DNA of 64,000 nt. It comes from Phaeocystidibacter sp965659415. GTDB lineage: Bacteria; Bacteroidota; Bacteroidia; Flavobacteriales; Schleiferiaceae. Made by a program: the position numbers and the translations under genes. This document shows, one piece after another, positions 55,952 to 64,000 of the stretch; the first letter of the stretch is position 1, and each line of letters opens with the position of its first letter. The stretch spans positions 1 to 64,000 of the forward strand of contig CBFHVA010000010.1 of NCBI GenBank assembly GCA_965659415.1, read 5' to 3'. The notes under the pieces were generated by a model. The model searched no databases and was not told the DNA's origin. It saw only the letters and a list, made by a program, of their open reading frames with translations.

Positions 55952-58765
55952 ATGCCAAACCCCTTCTTAAATCGTGTTGCTGACTATCTTTTAAAGAATC
56001 ACGAGTATAATTTATCAAAGATTCTGGTGGTATTGCCTAGTCAACGTGCAGGATTATTCCTTCGCAGGACGCTTTCTCAGAAGATTTCACATCCAACATT
56101 GGGTCCGAAGATTAAGATGGTCGATCAAATGGCTTCTGAGATTTCGGGCCTCCAAATGAGTGATGCGTTGACTCTCAACTTTGAGCTGTACAACAGCTAT
56201 AAACAGGTATTCGGAACAGGTGCAGATTCTTTTGAGGAATTCATGCGATGGAGTTCGCGCTTATTGCAGGATTTTAATGAGATAGACAGATACTTGATTG
56301 ATGCAAATCAGCTTTTCGTTAACCTGATTGATATAAAGAAGTTGGAAAGTTGGGGCGTAGATGCAGAAACTCCTGAGATGATTGATCAGTTTGTTGCCTT
56401 CTGGAAGAAGCTGTCACCCCTGTATCATCAATACCGAGAAACGCTTATCGAGAAGGGCCTGGCCTATCAAGGCATGATGTTCCGCCGAGCCGCGGAAAGA
56501 ATCAAGAGCGACTCTAGCTGGGAGAAGGTACTCTCCGATCAAGGTGCGGAACATGTTGTTTTTGTGGGGTTTAATGCGTTGAATCGAGCTGAAATAACGC
56601 TGATTCGGTCCGCTTTGGATTCGGGGCTTGGTGATATGCTTTTCGACATAGACACCTATTACTTCGAAGATCCAAATCACGAGGCGGGGATGTTCATTCG
56701 GGAGTATCTGAAGTGGCCTTACTTTCAGAAGAAGGAAGTTTTATTCAAAACAGACAGCCTGAGAGGTGAAGCTAGAGAAATTCATATCATCGGCGTGCCG
56801 CGACAGCTGGGAATGGCCAAGGCGGCATCGGAAAAATTGAATTTTTTCAAGAGCGAGCTTGGAGAGGGTGAGCTCACAGATCGCTTGGCGCTGGTTCTTG
56901 CAGATGAAGGAATGTTACTACCTACACTCAATAGCCTTCCGGATGAATTTGATGAGGTAAACGTAACAATGGGTTTGCCCCTGAAGTCACTCAACCTTAC
57001 GAACTCTATTGAGGTACTTTTTGAAGCTCATGAACGAGCTATCCGGCTTAAAATTGATGAGAATCGAGCATTTCAGTTCTATCATAAGGATATCGAAAGA
57101 CTCATTCTTACCCCTTTTGGACGCTTTATTCTCAATGAAGGCGAGGAAGGAACATCCATCTCGTTGAGCTCTCAAATTAGAAAATACAACGCACCATTTG
57201 TAAGTCCGAAGCGCCTAGCAGAGTGGACGCCGAATGCTCCTTTGTTCTGTACATTACTTTCCGAATTGAAGCCCAATGAACTGCTTCACGCCATGCTGAA
57301 TGCCCTTGCAGTATATCACGATAGAGATGAGACTCTGCCAGAAGAGAAGGAAGCGGCGAAGCGTTTGCACGGCGCCACGCGGAAACTCATTGAGCTGTTT
57401 TTTGAGTATGAAAGAGAAACGGATTTAAAAACGGCGCTTTTACTGTTTCGACAGTTGCAGCGAGAAGAAAAGCTCGACTTTTTTGGAGAGCCGCTAAGAG
57501 GCTTGCAAGTAATGGGAGTGTTAGAAACACGCTTGCTGAGTTTCGAAGGATTGGTAATGACACATGTCAATGAAGAGCAACTTCCCGCTGGAAAAACCGA
57601 CAACAGCTTTATTCCCTACGATGTTAAACGATCTTTAGGGCTACCCACCCATCGTGAAAAGGACGCCATTTACGCCTATCACTTTTACCGCTTGTTGCAA
57701 GGAGCCAGTAAGGTGTATCTGCTGTACAACACGGAGAGTCAAGCAATCGGTTCGGGAGAAGCAAGTCGGTTCATTGAGCAAATACGGAAAGAGTTCAAAA
57801 GTTTTAAGCGGACAGAGATTATCGAGGAAGTATACACCACACCTGTGCAGAGATATCAGCTTGCGGAGAGTTTCGAGCTTGAAAAGGGAGATTTTCTCCG
57901 AGATGCGTTGACGGCGAGAGCTACAAAAGGGATTGCACCTTCGCATTTAGTTCAATGGGTTAGGGATCCTGGCTTGTTTTACAAACGGTACATCATTGGG
58001 ATGCACGAAGCCGATGAGGTGGAAGAGGTCATGGGCGATAGAACAATGGGCAATGTAGTTCATGAAGTGCTGGAGAAATTCTACAAACCATTTATGGGTA
58101 GTTGCCCCCAATCCAGTGATTTTGATCAGTACCTAGCAGGATTAGATCAACATATAGCTCAGTCTTATCGAGAGCAGGTGGGTCGAAATATTGAAGCTAC
58201 AGGTCGGAATGCCTTGGTGCTTCACGCCATGAGAGAAATGATTAGTGCTTTTATGAAAAGCGAAAAGAAACGAGCATTAGAGTTTCAAGAGAAAGGTGTT
58301 GAATGGGAGATTGTGGGCGTTGAAGTTGATTTACGAAGCGAAATCGAAGTGCCAGGAATTGCTTACCCCATCTTGGTGAAAGGGCAAGCGGATCGAGTTG
58401 ATCGAGTGAATGACACCTTAGTGGTGATTGATTATAAAACCGGGATTACTGATGATAAGGACGTTTCTGTGTCGAGTTTGGAAGAGCTGGCCACCGACTC
58501 CAAGAAGGGAAAAGGGTTACAGCTTTTCACGTATGCTTGGCTCCTGTCCAAATCGTTTCCATCCTTTAAATCTTACCGCGCGGGGATCTATGCTTTGAGA
58601 GATACGGCGAAGGAATTGATTGTTGCGAATATCAAGTCCAAGTCAGACTCGGATATTTCTGCGGACGACATCCAAACCTTTGAGGGAATTCTATCGTCAA
58701 TACTTTACACCATCTTTTCAGAGGAAGGTGTGTTTGCATCGGAACCAAAAACAGAGGAAGAATGA
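55952..58765 (+). CDS. addB: AddB-like PD-(D/E)XK nuclease subunit
   Basis: The protein has 937 residues. The N-terminus (ILVVLPSQRAGLFLRRTL) occupies the place of a helicase Walker A but lacks the GxGKT lysine, so the helicase half is probably inactive. The middle has LETRLLSFEGLVMTHVNEEQLPAG and SFIPYDVKRSLGLPTHREKDAIYAYHFYRLL (as SFIPYDVKRSLGLP), typical of AddB/RecC-like domains. The C-terminal nuclease has Asp814 (GQADRVDRV), Asp827 and Lys829 (IDYKTG). Only two cysteines occur in the whole protein, so the four-cysteine iron-sulfur cluster of Bacillus AddB is absent. It is probably the partner of the AddA-like protein at 13078, although unlinked. It overlaps the next small gene by 4 bp. 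Confidence 0.85.
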   Translation: MPNPFLNRVADYLLKNHEYNLSKILVVLPSQRAGLFLRRTLSQKISHPTLGPKIKMVDQMASEISGLQMSDALTLNFELYNSYKQVFGTGADSFEEFMRWSSRLLQDFNEIDRYLIDANQLFVNLIDIKKLESWGVDAETPEMIDQFVAFWKKLSPLYHQYRETLIEKGLAYQGMMFRRAAERIKSDSSWEKVLSDQGAEHVVFVGFNALNRAEITLIRSALDSGLGDMLFDIDTYYFEDPNHEAGMFIREYLKWPYFQKKEVLFKTDSLRGEAREIHIIGVPRQLGMAKAASEKLNFFKSELGEGELTDRLALVLADEGMLLPTLNSLPDEFDEVNVTMGLPLKSLNLTNSIEVLFEAHERAIRLKIDENRAFQFYHKDIERLILTPFGRFILNEGEEGTSISLSSQIRKYNAPFVSPKRLAEWTPNAPLFCTLLSELKPNELLHAMLNALAVYHDRDETLPEEKEAAKRLHGATRKLIELFFEYERETDLKTALLLFRQLQREEKLDFFGEPLRGLQVMGVLETRLLSFEGLVMTHVNEEQLPAGKTDNSFIPYDVKRSLGLPTHREKDAIYAYHFYRLLQGASKVYLLYNTESQAIGSGEASRFIEQIRKEFKSFKRTEIIEEVYTTPVQRYQLAESFELEKGDFLRDALTARATKGIAPSHLVQWVRDPGLFYKRYIIGMHEADEVEEVMGDRTMGNVVHEVLEKFYKPFMGSCPQSSDFDQYLAGLDQHIAQSYREQVGRNIEATGRNALVLHAMREMISAFMKSEKKRALEFQEKGVEWEIVGVEVDLRSEIEVPGIAYPILVKGQADRVDRVNDTLVVIDYKTGITDDKDVSVSSLEELATDSKKGKGLQLFTYAWLLSKSFPSFKSYRAGIYALRDTAKELIVANIKSKSDSDISADDIQTFEGILSSILYTIFSEEGVFASEPKTEEE

Positions 58766-59076
58766 AGAAGGTATTGACCATATTGATTTTGAGCCTACCC
58801 TTTTATAGCTGGTCGCAGTCGGAGCCTGATGCGCCAGGTGTTGTAGTGTGCAGTCCAACGATTCTAGAAGAAGTGGTAGACACCAACACTACGACCGTAG
58901 ACGTGAGTTTGGTGGTAATATCTCAAAGTGAATCTGCTTGGTGTGTAGGGCCCCAAGCTACCGTGACGCCTACATTGAATGAGTTGTCTAAGGATGAGCC
59001 CGATATCATGCTGAATCGCCAAACCAGCGGATTCAAAATGAACGGTCAGTTTCTCCAGTATTTAGCTCGAAGGTAG
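58762..59076 (+). CDS. Small secreted protein of unknown function coupled to the addB-like gene
   Basis: The protein has 104 residues. A clear signal peptide (MKKVLTILILSLPFYSWSQ) gives a mature protein of about 85 residues with two cysteines (VVCSPT and WCVGPQ) and no lipobox. I do not recognise the family. The ATG overlaps the addB-like stop (ATGA), so it is translated from the same message. A link between an exported peptide and a DNA-repair nuclease is not obvious; the pairing may be accidental. It ends 7 bp before the convergent ribE stop. Confidence 0.6.
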   Translation: MKKVLTILILSLPFYSWSQSEPDAPGVVVCSPTILEEVVDTNTTTVDVSLVVISQSESAWCVGPQATVTPTLNELSKDEPDIMLNRQTSGFKMNGQFLQYLARR

Positions 59077-59083
59077 CCTGTAG

Positions 59084-59680
59084 TCAGACTTTTCTGCGGT
59101 CCATCATGGCCGCCACGTACTTCCCGAGGATATCGAATTCCAGATTTACCCTATCGCCAACTTTTAATCGGTGAAAGTTAGTGTGCTCCCATGTGTAGGG
59201 AATCAAGCTGATGCTGAAAGAAGTTGGGGTGGAATCGACTACGGTCAGGCTCGTGCCGTTCACACAAATGGAACCTTTAGGAACCGTCATGTGATTGAGG
59301 TCTTCCTCATGAGATATGTGGACATTCCATGAGCCATCTACACTCTCGATGGCTTTCACTACGCCTGTAGTGTCTACATGACCCTGAACAATATGCCCAT
59401 CTAAACGGCCATTGGCGACCATACATCTTTCGATGTTGATGTTATCACCAACCTTCCAATCACCGAGGTTGGTTTTCTTCATGGTTTCGTCGATGGCCGT
59501 TACTCGATACAGGCCCTCTGACGGAAAATCCACCACGGTTAAACAAGCCCCGTTGTGAGCTACACTTTGGTCTATTTTCAACTCTGAGGTGATGTCAGAT
59601 TGTAAATCGATATGAAAGTTGGTGCCCTCTTGAGTGATTTGTTTTACCTCACCTAGGGTTTCAATAATACCTGTAAACAT
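59084..59680 (-). CDS. ribE: Riboflavin synthase, alpha chain
   Basis: The protein has 198 residues and dismutates two 6,7-dimethyl-8-ribityllumazine molecules to riboflavin and a pyrimidine. The two lumazine-binding repeats are visible: repeat 1 from MFTGIIETLGEV with GACLTVV, and repeat 2 from GHIVQGHVDTTGVV with GTSLTVVD. The C-terminal helix (FDILGKYVAAMM) is the trimerisation segment. The start overlaps the stop of the giant upstream surface-protein gene (TAATG). No other riboflavin genes are in the window, as is usual in Bacteroidota where they are scattered. Confidence 0.96.
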   Translation of the reverse strand: MFTGIIETLGEVKQITQEGTNFHIDLQSDITSELKIDQSVAHNGACLTVVDFPSEGLYRVTAIDETMKKTNLGDWKVGDNINIERCMVANGRLDGHIVQGHVDTTGVVKAIESVDGSWNVHISHEEDLNHMTVPKGSICVNGTSLTVVDSTPTSFSISLIPYTWEHTNFHRLKVGDRVNLEFDILGKYVAAMMDRRKV

Positions 59681-62334
59681 TAGCGGAATAAATGAATGCT
59701 TCCTCGAATGACTTGTTCCGGCGCGTTGCCTAATGATCGAGCTCTATAAGTGCAAATATAGTAGTACACACCTTCACTACACGGCTGACCAGTAGTTCGA
59801 TCGTTGCCGTCCCAGCCTACGGTTACGAATTGATTCGGATCGTTGGTTTTATATACCATTCTGCCCCAACGGTTATATACTTCAATATTGAAGTTGTCGA
59901 TGTCCCTAAAGAACGGATCGCCATTGGCATCTCTTACTGGGAAGAAGAAATCATTCTGACCGTCACCATCCGGACTAAAGGCATTGGGAAGTTGAATCTG
60001 TGCGCAGCCATCAATACAGAAGGCCTCAACAATTTCGCTCTCATTCGGAATGCTGGCATCGTCCACAGCTGTAACGGCATAGCAACCCACAATGGATCCC
60101 TCATCAAACTCAAAGAAGTTATCCGTAATTCCTGAAACGAGTGGAGTGGATGGCCAAGGCTCATCAGGTGTTGGCTTGTAGTAAATGTTGTAGGAAACAA
60201 TGTCGGTCGGACAATTAGGTGGATTAGACCAAGCAATGCGCAAGTAGGCATTTTCACAATCGGCAATCCAAGATACTTCAGGCACACAAGGCGCCTCAAC
60301 ATCCATAGGTTCTCCACAAATAACTTGGGACCTGTTCAACAACGGTGCAGGCATATTGCTACCTGTAAATCGTCCTAATCCCGTGCCGAAATAGCAGTAC
60401 TCCGTTCCATTTACCAATCCCGTATCTACGTAGCTCGTTGTAGTTGTAAATCCGATGGAATCAAATGTTCCAGAGCCTGGTGCTGTTTCCCTAAATACCA
60501 CAATGGTATCATTCACCCAAGGAGTATAGGATTCGAATTCAATGCGTATGCTCTCATCCAGAGGAGTAGTGGTGGCGTACAAGCTCGATGCGTCGTCCGA
60601 CGGACCTACCTCTACTGTAGTTGTACCGCTGAACAAAACCACTCTGTAGTTCCAACCCGCATCCAACGTATTGATGCCGATATCCGAATAACTCGTGTCC
60701 GTATCCGGTAAGCTGGCGATTAATGTAAAGTTGGTTCCTTCAAGCCCAGGTGCCCTCTCTAGTTCGTAAGAATATGGAGGAGGAAAGGCCAACGAGTCCA
60801 ATTTACGTGCAGGAATCCATCTAATATCGATTTGTCCATTTGTCTCACTGGTTGAAACTACGTCAACGTTGGTGACGATAGGGAGTGTTTTAGGCAGTTC
60901 GGCACAGAACTCAATGGAAGCGTAACTTTCACTTCCGTCCGGGAACGTAGCTACAACCATGTAACAATACTGTACTCCCAATTCAAGGTCTACGCTATCC
61001 GTGTATGCCGTAGAAACCCATCCGATAGTTGAGCCGATGTATTCGTACCCAGTGTATTCGGGAACACCGGTCTCACATTCAGCTGGACTAAAACCATAAG
61101 TACCTTTTCGGCGATAAATATCGTAACCCGTAGCTTGCTGGCACAAATTCGGATCCCAAGAAAGGTCTACAGAGTTGACGTTCGAACTGGCCGCAGGATT
61201 CTTTGGGGAAGGCGCTACTACTCGAATTTCAACGGATTGAATATCGACCAATGTTGGCGGAATGCTTGGGATATCTTCAGCTCTGAACGTTACGAAATAG
61301 GGCTGAATGCGTACGCGATCGCAATCTGGCGACCAAGAGAAATTAGCCGACAAAGGCGAAGGACCCGTGGCTGGATCTGGGAACTGAGCGCTTGGAACTT
61401 CTTGGAAAGGTCCGCCTGAAGCCGAGAGCGCAATATTATCTCCATCAGGATCTGTAGCCGTTACCGTAAAATTGAGCGTTGCTCCAGCTTCTACGCAGAA
61501 TGGTCCTAAGGGAGAAATCACAGGAGGATTGTTGGCGCAGGTTTCAATGTCGATCTGCATATCACGAGTAACACTGCCCATTAGTTGATACTGCCCCTGA
61601 CGATTCTTTCGGTATTCTTTAATGACAAAAGCAAAGTTGTATTGCCCAGCATTTTTTGGCACATCCCAAATGAAGTCGCCGTTGTACTCGTCGATGCGCA
61701 CCGAATCTTGTACGAAGTTTGGATTGTATGTTTCGTTGAGATCGCGCCCGTTTAACCCCTTACAAGGCACCAGTTCATAAGAAAGACTATCCCCATCCGG
61801 GTCATACGCACCAGCGTTGTGCACAAAGAGCCGGTTTACACACCCTTGATCAATAGGTGGATTCAATAGTGTAGGAGAGTTATTCGGCCCGAGGTCAGAA
61901 CGAACAAACAACGTACTGCTCACGTAAAAAGGAACTTGCACGGAGTTGTTGATATTCGCGACGCCCGCATTGCGATTCAAATCTTGAATGGAAATGGTGT
62001 AGTAGCCTTGGGAAGGAAAGGTGTGCTCCCCTCGATAAACATTCATTCGGATATCATTTCCAATGTTTACGCCGTCACGCGCAGGAGAACCAGGGCAGCG
62101 AGCGTTCCCGCCGTTTACCCGGTAAATAGTGCTCGTGGATTGATCTCCCCAATCTACCGTGAGCTCACATCGATCAATTTGTGAGCTTACCTTCGTGTAT
62201 GTCGTTATGGTAATTTCATACGTATTGCCCCCAAGTGATCGATAGGTAATTTCACCAGCCCTGTTGTGGGTGGCGAACAGCGCTACCGAACACACGGTAA
62301 GAAGCAGTGTGAGTATGTGTTTGAACAGGTTCAC
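59680..62334 (-). CDS. Large surface protein with T9SS type B (gliding motility-associated) C-terminal domain
   Basis: The protein has about 884 residues from the GTG at 62334 (VNLFKHILTLLLTVCSVALF, a normal signal peptide). The longest frame begins at a TTG at 62373, which adds an atypical extension. The mature N-terminus THNRAGEITYRSLGGNTYE is a common start of large Bacteroidota surface proteins. Cadherin/PKD-like and fibronectin-III-like beta modules follow (PSPKNPAASSNVNSVDLSW; VSTSETNGQIDIRWIPAR). The last about 90 residues are the CHU/gliding-associated sorting domain (LPNAFSPDGDGQNDFF; VYNRWGRMVYKT; GVYYYICTYRA). It would be secreted by T9SS and attached outside. Adhesion or matrix functions are typical but unproven. 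Confidence 0.88.
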   Translation of the reverse strand: MNLFKHILTLLLTVCSVALFATHNRAGEITYRSLGGNTYEITITTYTKVSSQIDRCELTVDWGDQSTSTIYRVNGGNARCPGSPARDGVNIGNDIRMNVYRGEHTFPSQGYYTISIQDLNRNAGVANINNSVQVPFYVSSTLFVRSDLGPNNSPTLLNPPIDQGCVNRLFVHNAGAYDPDGDSLSYELVPCKGLNGRDLNETYNPNFVQDSVRIDEYNGDFIWDVPKNAGQYNFAFVIKEYRKNRQGQYQLMGSVTRDMQIDIETCANNPPVISPLGPFCVEAGATLNFTVTATDPDGDNIALSASGGPFQEVPSAQFPDPATGPSPLSANFSWSPDCDRVRIQPYFVTFRAEDIPSIPPTLVDIQSVEIRVVAPSPKNPAASSNVNSVDLSWDPNLCQQATGYDIYRRKGTYGFSPAECETGVPEYTGYEYIGSTIGWVSTAYTDSVDLELGVQYCYMVVATFPDGSESYASIEFCAELPKTLPIVTNVDVVSTSETNGQIDIRWIPARKLDSLAFPPPYSYELERAPGLEGTNFTLIASLPDTDTSYSDIGINTLDAGWNYRVVLFSGTTTVEVGPSDDASSLYATTTPLDESIRIEFESYTPWVNDTIVVFRETAPGSGTFDSIGFTTTTSYVDTGLVNGTEYCYFGTGLGRFTGSNMPAPLLNRSQVICGEPMDVEAPCVPEVSWIADCENAYLRIAWSNPPNCPTDIVSYNIYYKPTPDEPWPSTPLVSGITDNFFEFDEGSIVGCYAVTAVDDASIPNESEIVEAFCIDGCAQIQLPNAFSPDGDGQNDFFFPVRDANGDPFFRDIDNFNIEVYNRWGRMVYKTNDPNQFVTVGWDGNDRTTGQPCSEGVYYYICTYRARSLGNAPEQVIRGSIHLFR

Positions 62335-62535
62335 GAATTGGTGTTGAAATACAAGAACATGAAGGTACGACAAATGTTGTAAGGCCTATGAATACAGTAC
62401 GTAAACTGTGATTATCGTAGGGACATCAAATCGAGTTATCAATAATACGTTTGAAGCGGGTTGAAGGTTGACGAACTTTTGAAATCATCCTTTCAGAAGC
62501 CCACCATAATCTGTCTTTCACCCCTAGGATTTTCC

Positions 62536-62543
62536 TACTTTTG
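62536..62543 (+). promoter_or_regulatory. Predicted -7 box of the M17 aminopeptidase gene
   Basis: TACTTTTG is an exact consensus match 19 bp before the ATG at 62563. Nothing else is recognisable in 62374-62535. Confidence 0.6.
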
Positions 62544-62562
62544 AGCAGCAACTGAAAATCGC

Positions 62563-63969
62563 ATGCACATGCTTCTACATAAATCTTCATCGAACGCTTC
62601 CGTTAAGGCAGTTGTATTCGAGAATAAATCGAGCGTTGTCAAGGCCTTGGGGGCCGATTCGCAACCTTATTTGACCCGGGCTGAAGAGTTGGGTTACAAG
62701 GGATGGATTTCGATTCCGTCACAGGGGTCAATGAATGTGGCTTGGATACGATCTACATCTGGAACAGACTCAGAACAGCTAGAAGAGGCGAGATTGGCTG
62801 GAGCTCAATTGACGGGATGGCTTAACAAGCATAAAATGTCGAGCGTAGTCATCGAAGGCGATCTTCTGGCAGCGGTCGCGGAAGGATGTGCTTTGGCAAA
62901 TTACAAGTACACCGATTTATTCAGCGATCCGGATTCAAAGAAGAATTCATTGCGCGAAATTGCCGTTCCTGGCTTGACGAAATCACAGTTTTCCGATCTG
63001 CAATCCTGCGTCGATGCTACTTGTGTAGCTCGTGATTTGGTGAATACCCCAGTGCTTCAATTGAACGCTGAAAAGCTTGCGTATACCGCTAAGAAACTAG
63101 GTGAAGAGTGTGGTTTCCATGTTGAAATATTCAATAAAAAGAAAATCGAAGCCCTCAAAATGGGTGGACTCCTGGGGGTGAATAAAGGAAGTATTGATCC
63201 CCCTACTTTCAGTATTCTAGAATATAAGCCAGACTCACCAAAGAATAGCAAACCTGTCGTATTGGTAGGTAAGGGTGTGGTATATGACACAGGCGGATTG
63301 AGTCTCAAGCCATCAACAGCGATGGACACCATGAAAAGTGACATGGGCGGTGCCGCAGCGGTCATTGGAACCATGGTAGCCATTAGTAAGGCCAAGCTCG
63401 ATGTACATGTGGTGGGGTTGGTTCCAGCTACAGACAATCGTCCGGGAGGAAACGCCATCACACCAGGTGATGTGATTACCATGTATGACGGCACAACCGT
63501 AGAGGTGATGAACACTGATGCCGAAGGTCGTTTGATTCTCGCTGACGCGTTGCACTATGCCAAAAAATTTAACCCGTCTTTGGTGATCGATTTGGCCACC
63601 CTAACAGGAGCAGCGGCTCGCGCAATAGGCTCTAAGGGAATTGTTGCGATGGGCAATGCCGATCAGAAGGTATTTGATAAATTGACAGATAGCGGAAATG
63701 CGGTTTATGAGCGTTTGGCCTTGTTTCCTTTCTGGAAGGAGTACAAAAAGCAATTGGATAGCGACATTGCAGATATGAAGAATATCGGCGGTGCCGAGGC
63801 GGGGGCAATTACCGCTGGGAAGTTCTTGGAGCATTTTACGGATTACCCATATGTTCACTTCGATATAGCTGGCCCGGCGTTCTTGAGCAGCCCTGAGGGT
63901 TACCGTACCAAAGGCGCCTCGGGAGTAGGTGTTCGCCTTCTCTTCGACTTTTTAAAACACAGAGTATGA
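62563..63969 (+). CDS. Leucyl aminopeptidase family (M17) metallopeptidase
   Basis: The protein has 468 residues and is cytoplasmic; it removes N-terminal amino acids from peptides using two metal ions. Metal and active-site residues in the C-terminal catalytic domain are Lys237 and Asp242 (VGKGVVYDTGG), Asp260 (MKSDMGG), Asp319 and Glu321 with Arg323 (NTDAEGRL, the family signature). The N-terminal domain (about 1-150) is the less conserved macro-like part. Substrate preference cannot be read. The stop overlaps the next start by 4 bp (ATGA). Confidence 0.95.
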   Translation: MHMLLHKSSSNASVKAVVFENKSSVVKALGADSQPYLTRAEELGYKGWISIPSQGSMNVAWIRSTSGTDSEQLEEARLAGAQLTGWLNKHKMSSVVIEGDLLAAVAEGCALANYKYTDLFSDPDSKKNSLREIAVPGLTKSQFSDLQSCVDATCVARDLVNTPVLQLNAEKLAYTAKKLGEECGFHVEIFNKKKIEALKMGGLLGVNKGSIDPPTFSILEYKPDSPKNSKPVVLVGKGVVYDTGGLSLKPSTAMDTMKSDMGGAAAVIGTMVAISKAKLDVHVVGLVPATDNRPGGNAITPGDVITMYDGTTVEVMNTDAEGRLILADALHYAKKFNPSLVIDLATLTGAAARAIGSKGIVAMGNADQKVFDKLTDSGNAVYERLALFPFWKEYKKQLDSDIADMKNIGGAEAGAITAGKFLEHFTDYPYVHFDIAGPAFLSSPEGYRTKGASGVGVRLLFDFLKHRV

Positions 63970-64000
63970 GTCCAGAACCGACGAACCCCAAAGTGCGCAT
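63966..64000 (+). CDS. Start of a further gene, truncated by the window end
   Basis: The ATG at 63966 overlaps the aminopeptidase stop (ATGA), and 11 codons remain open (MSPEPTNPKVR). That is too short to identify. A PdxA-like start (often 'K-I-R-I-G-I-T-x-G-D') is one possibility, offered only as a guess. Confidence 0.45.
   Translation, partial: MSPEPTNPKVR

Overview
The window is chromosomal DNA from a member of the Bacteroidota, most likely a Flavobacteriales (possibly marine Cryomorphaceae/Schleiferiaceae-like) bacterium. The evidence is a SusC/SusD pair, type IX secretion (T9SS) sorting domains on three exported proteins, DUF5686 and bacilliredoxin families, and many promoters with the Bacteroidota -7 box TAnnTTTG, several of them at a short, regular distance from a start codon. 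I see no mobile element, prophage, CRISPR array, rRNA or tRNA. The ends cut two genes: a SPASM/radical-SAM protein at the left and an unidentified gene at the right.

Layout. 1-6.0 kb: end of a SPASM protein, then a minus-strand heavy-metal efflux operon made of a His-rich small exported protein, a CzcA/CusA pump fused to its own TolC-like outer-membrane channel, and a HlyD-type adaptor lipoprotein. 6.1-19.2 kb: mixed housekeeping genes (large MscS channel, superoxide dismutase, MFS transporter, DUF5686 outer-membrane protein, AddA-like helicase-nuclease, mazEF, kbl, an unknown exported protein). 19.4-46.4 kb: a large starch/maltodextrin locus. 46.4-54.8 kb: a bacilliredoxin, then a TetR-led operon with a LolA-like protein, two FtsX-type permeases, a LolD-like ATPase and three predicted outer-membrane beta-barrel proteins. 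54.8-64 kb: an LPP20-like lipoprotein, AddB-like nuclease with a small coupled secreted protein, riboflavin synthase, a giant T9SS type-B surface protein, and an M17 aminopeptidase.

The starch locus is the best integrated part. Outer-membrane capture uses SusC/SusD plus two accessory exported proteins. Extracellular digestion uses a T9SS GH13 amylase and a T9SS protein with three starch-binding-like modules. Further digestion uses two GH13 lipoproteins and a SusA-like GH13 enzyme. A MFS (SLC45/GPH-like) permease probably imports maltose. Inside, maltose phosphorylase (GH65), beta-phosphoglucomutase, a sugar kinase of the BadF/NAGK type (probable glucokinase), phosphofructokinase, GAPDH and methylglyoxal synthase sit in one uninterrupted nine-gene operon of about 12 kb. 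Four copies of one 21-bp inverted repeat, TAAGTGTA-N5-TACACTTA and variants, lie at the promoters of susC, of pfkA (next to the regulator gene) and in the divergent amylase / starch-binding-protein region. I propose that they are operators of one regulon. The Nudix-type regulator encoded between them, whose Nudix box has lost catalytic glutamates, is the leading candidate to bind them.

The strongest candidates for undescribed biology are this operator-defined starch-to-triose regulon; the TetR-controlled Lol-like cassette with its paralogous barrel pair; a structured, possibly switch-like 3' region after the sus operon; and a roughly 26-bp periodic array of small hairpins downstream of the starch-binding-protein gene. 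All functional statements come from reading the sequence; no database search was run.
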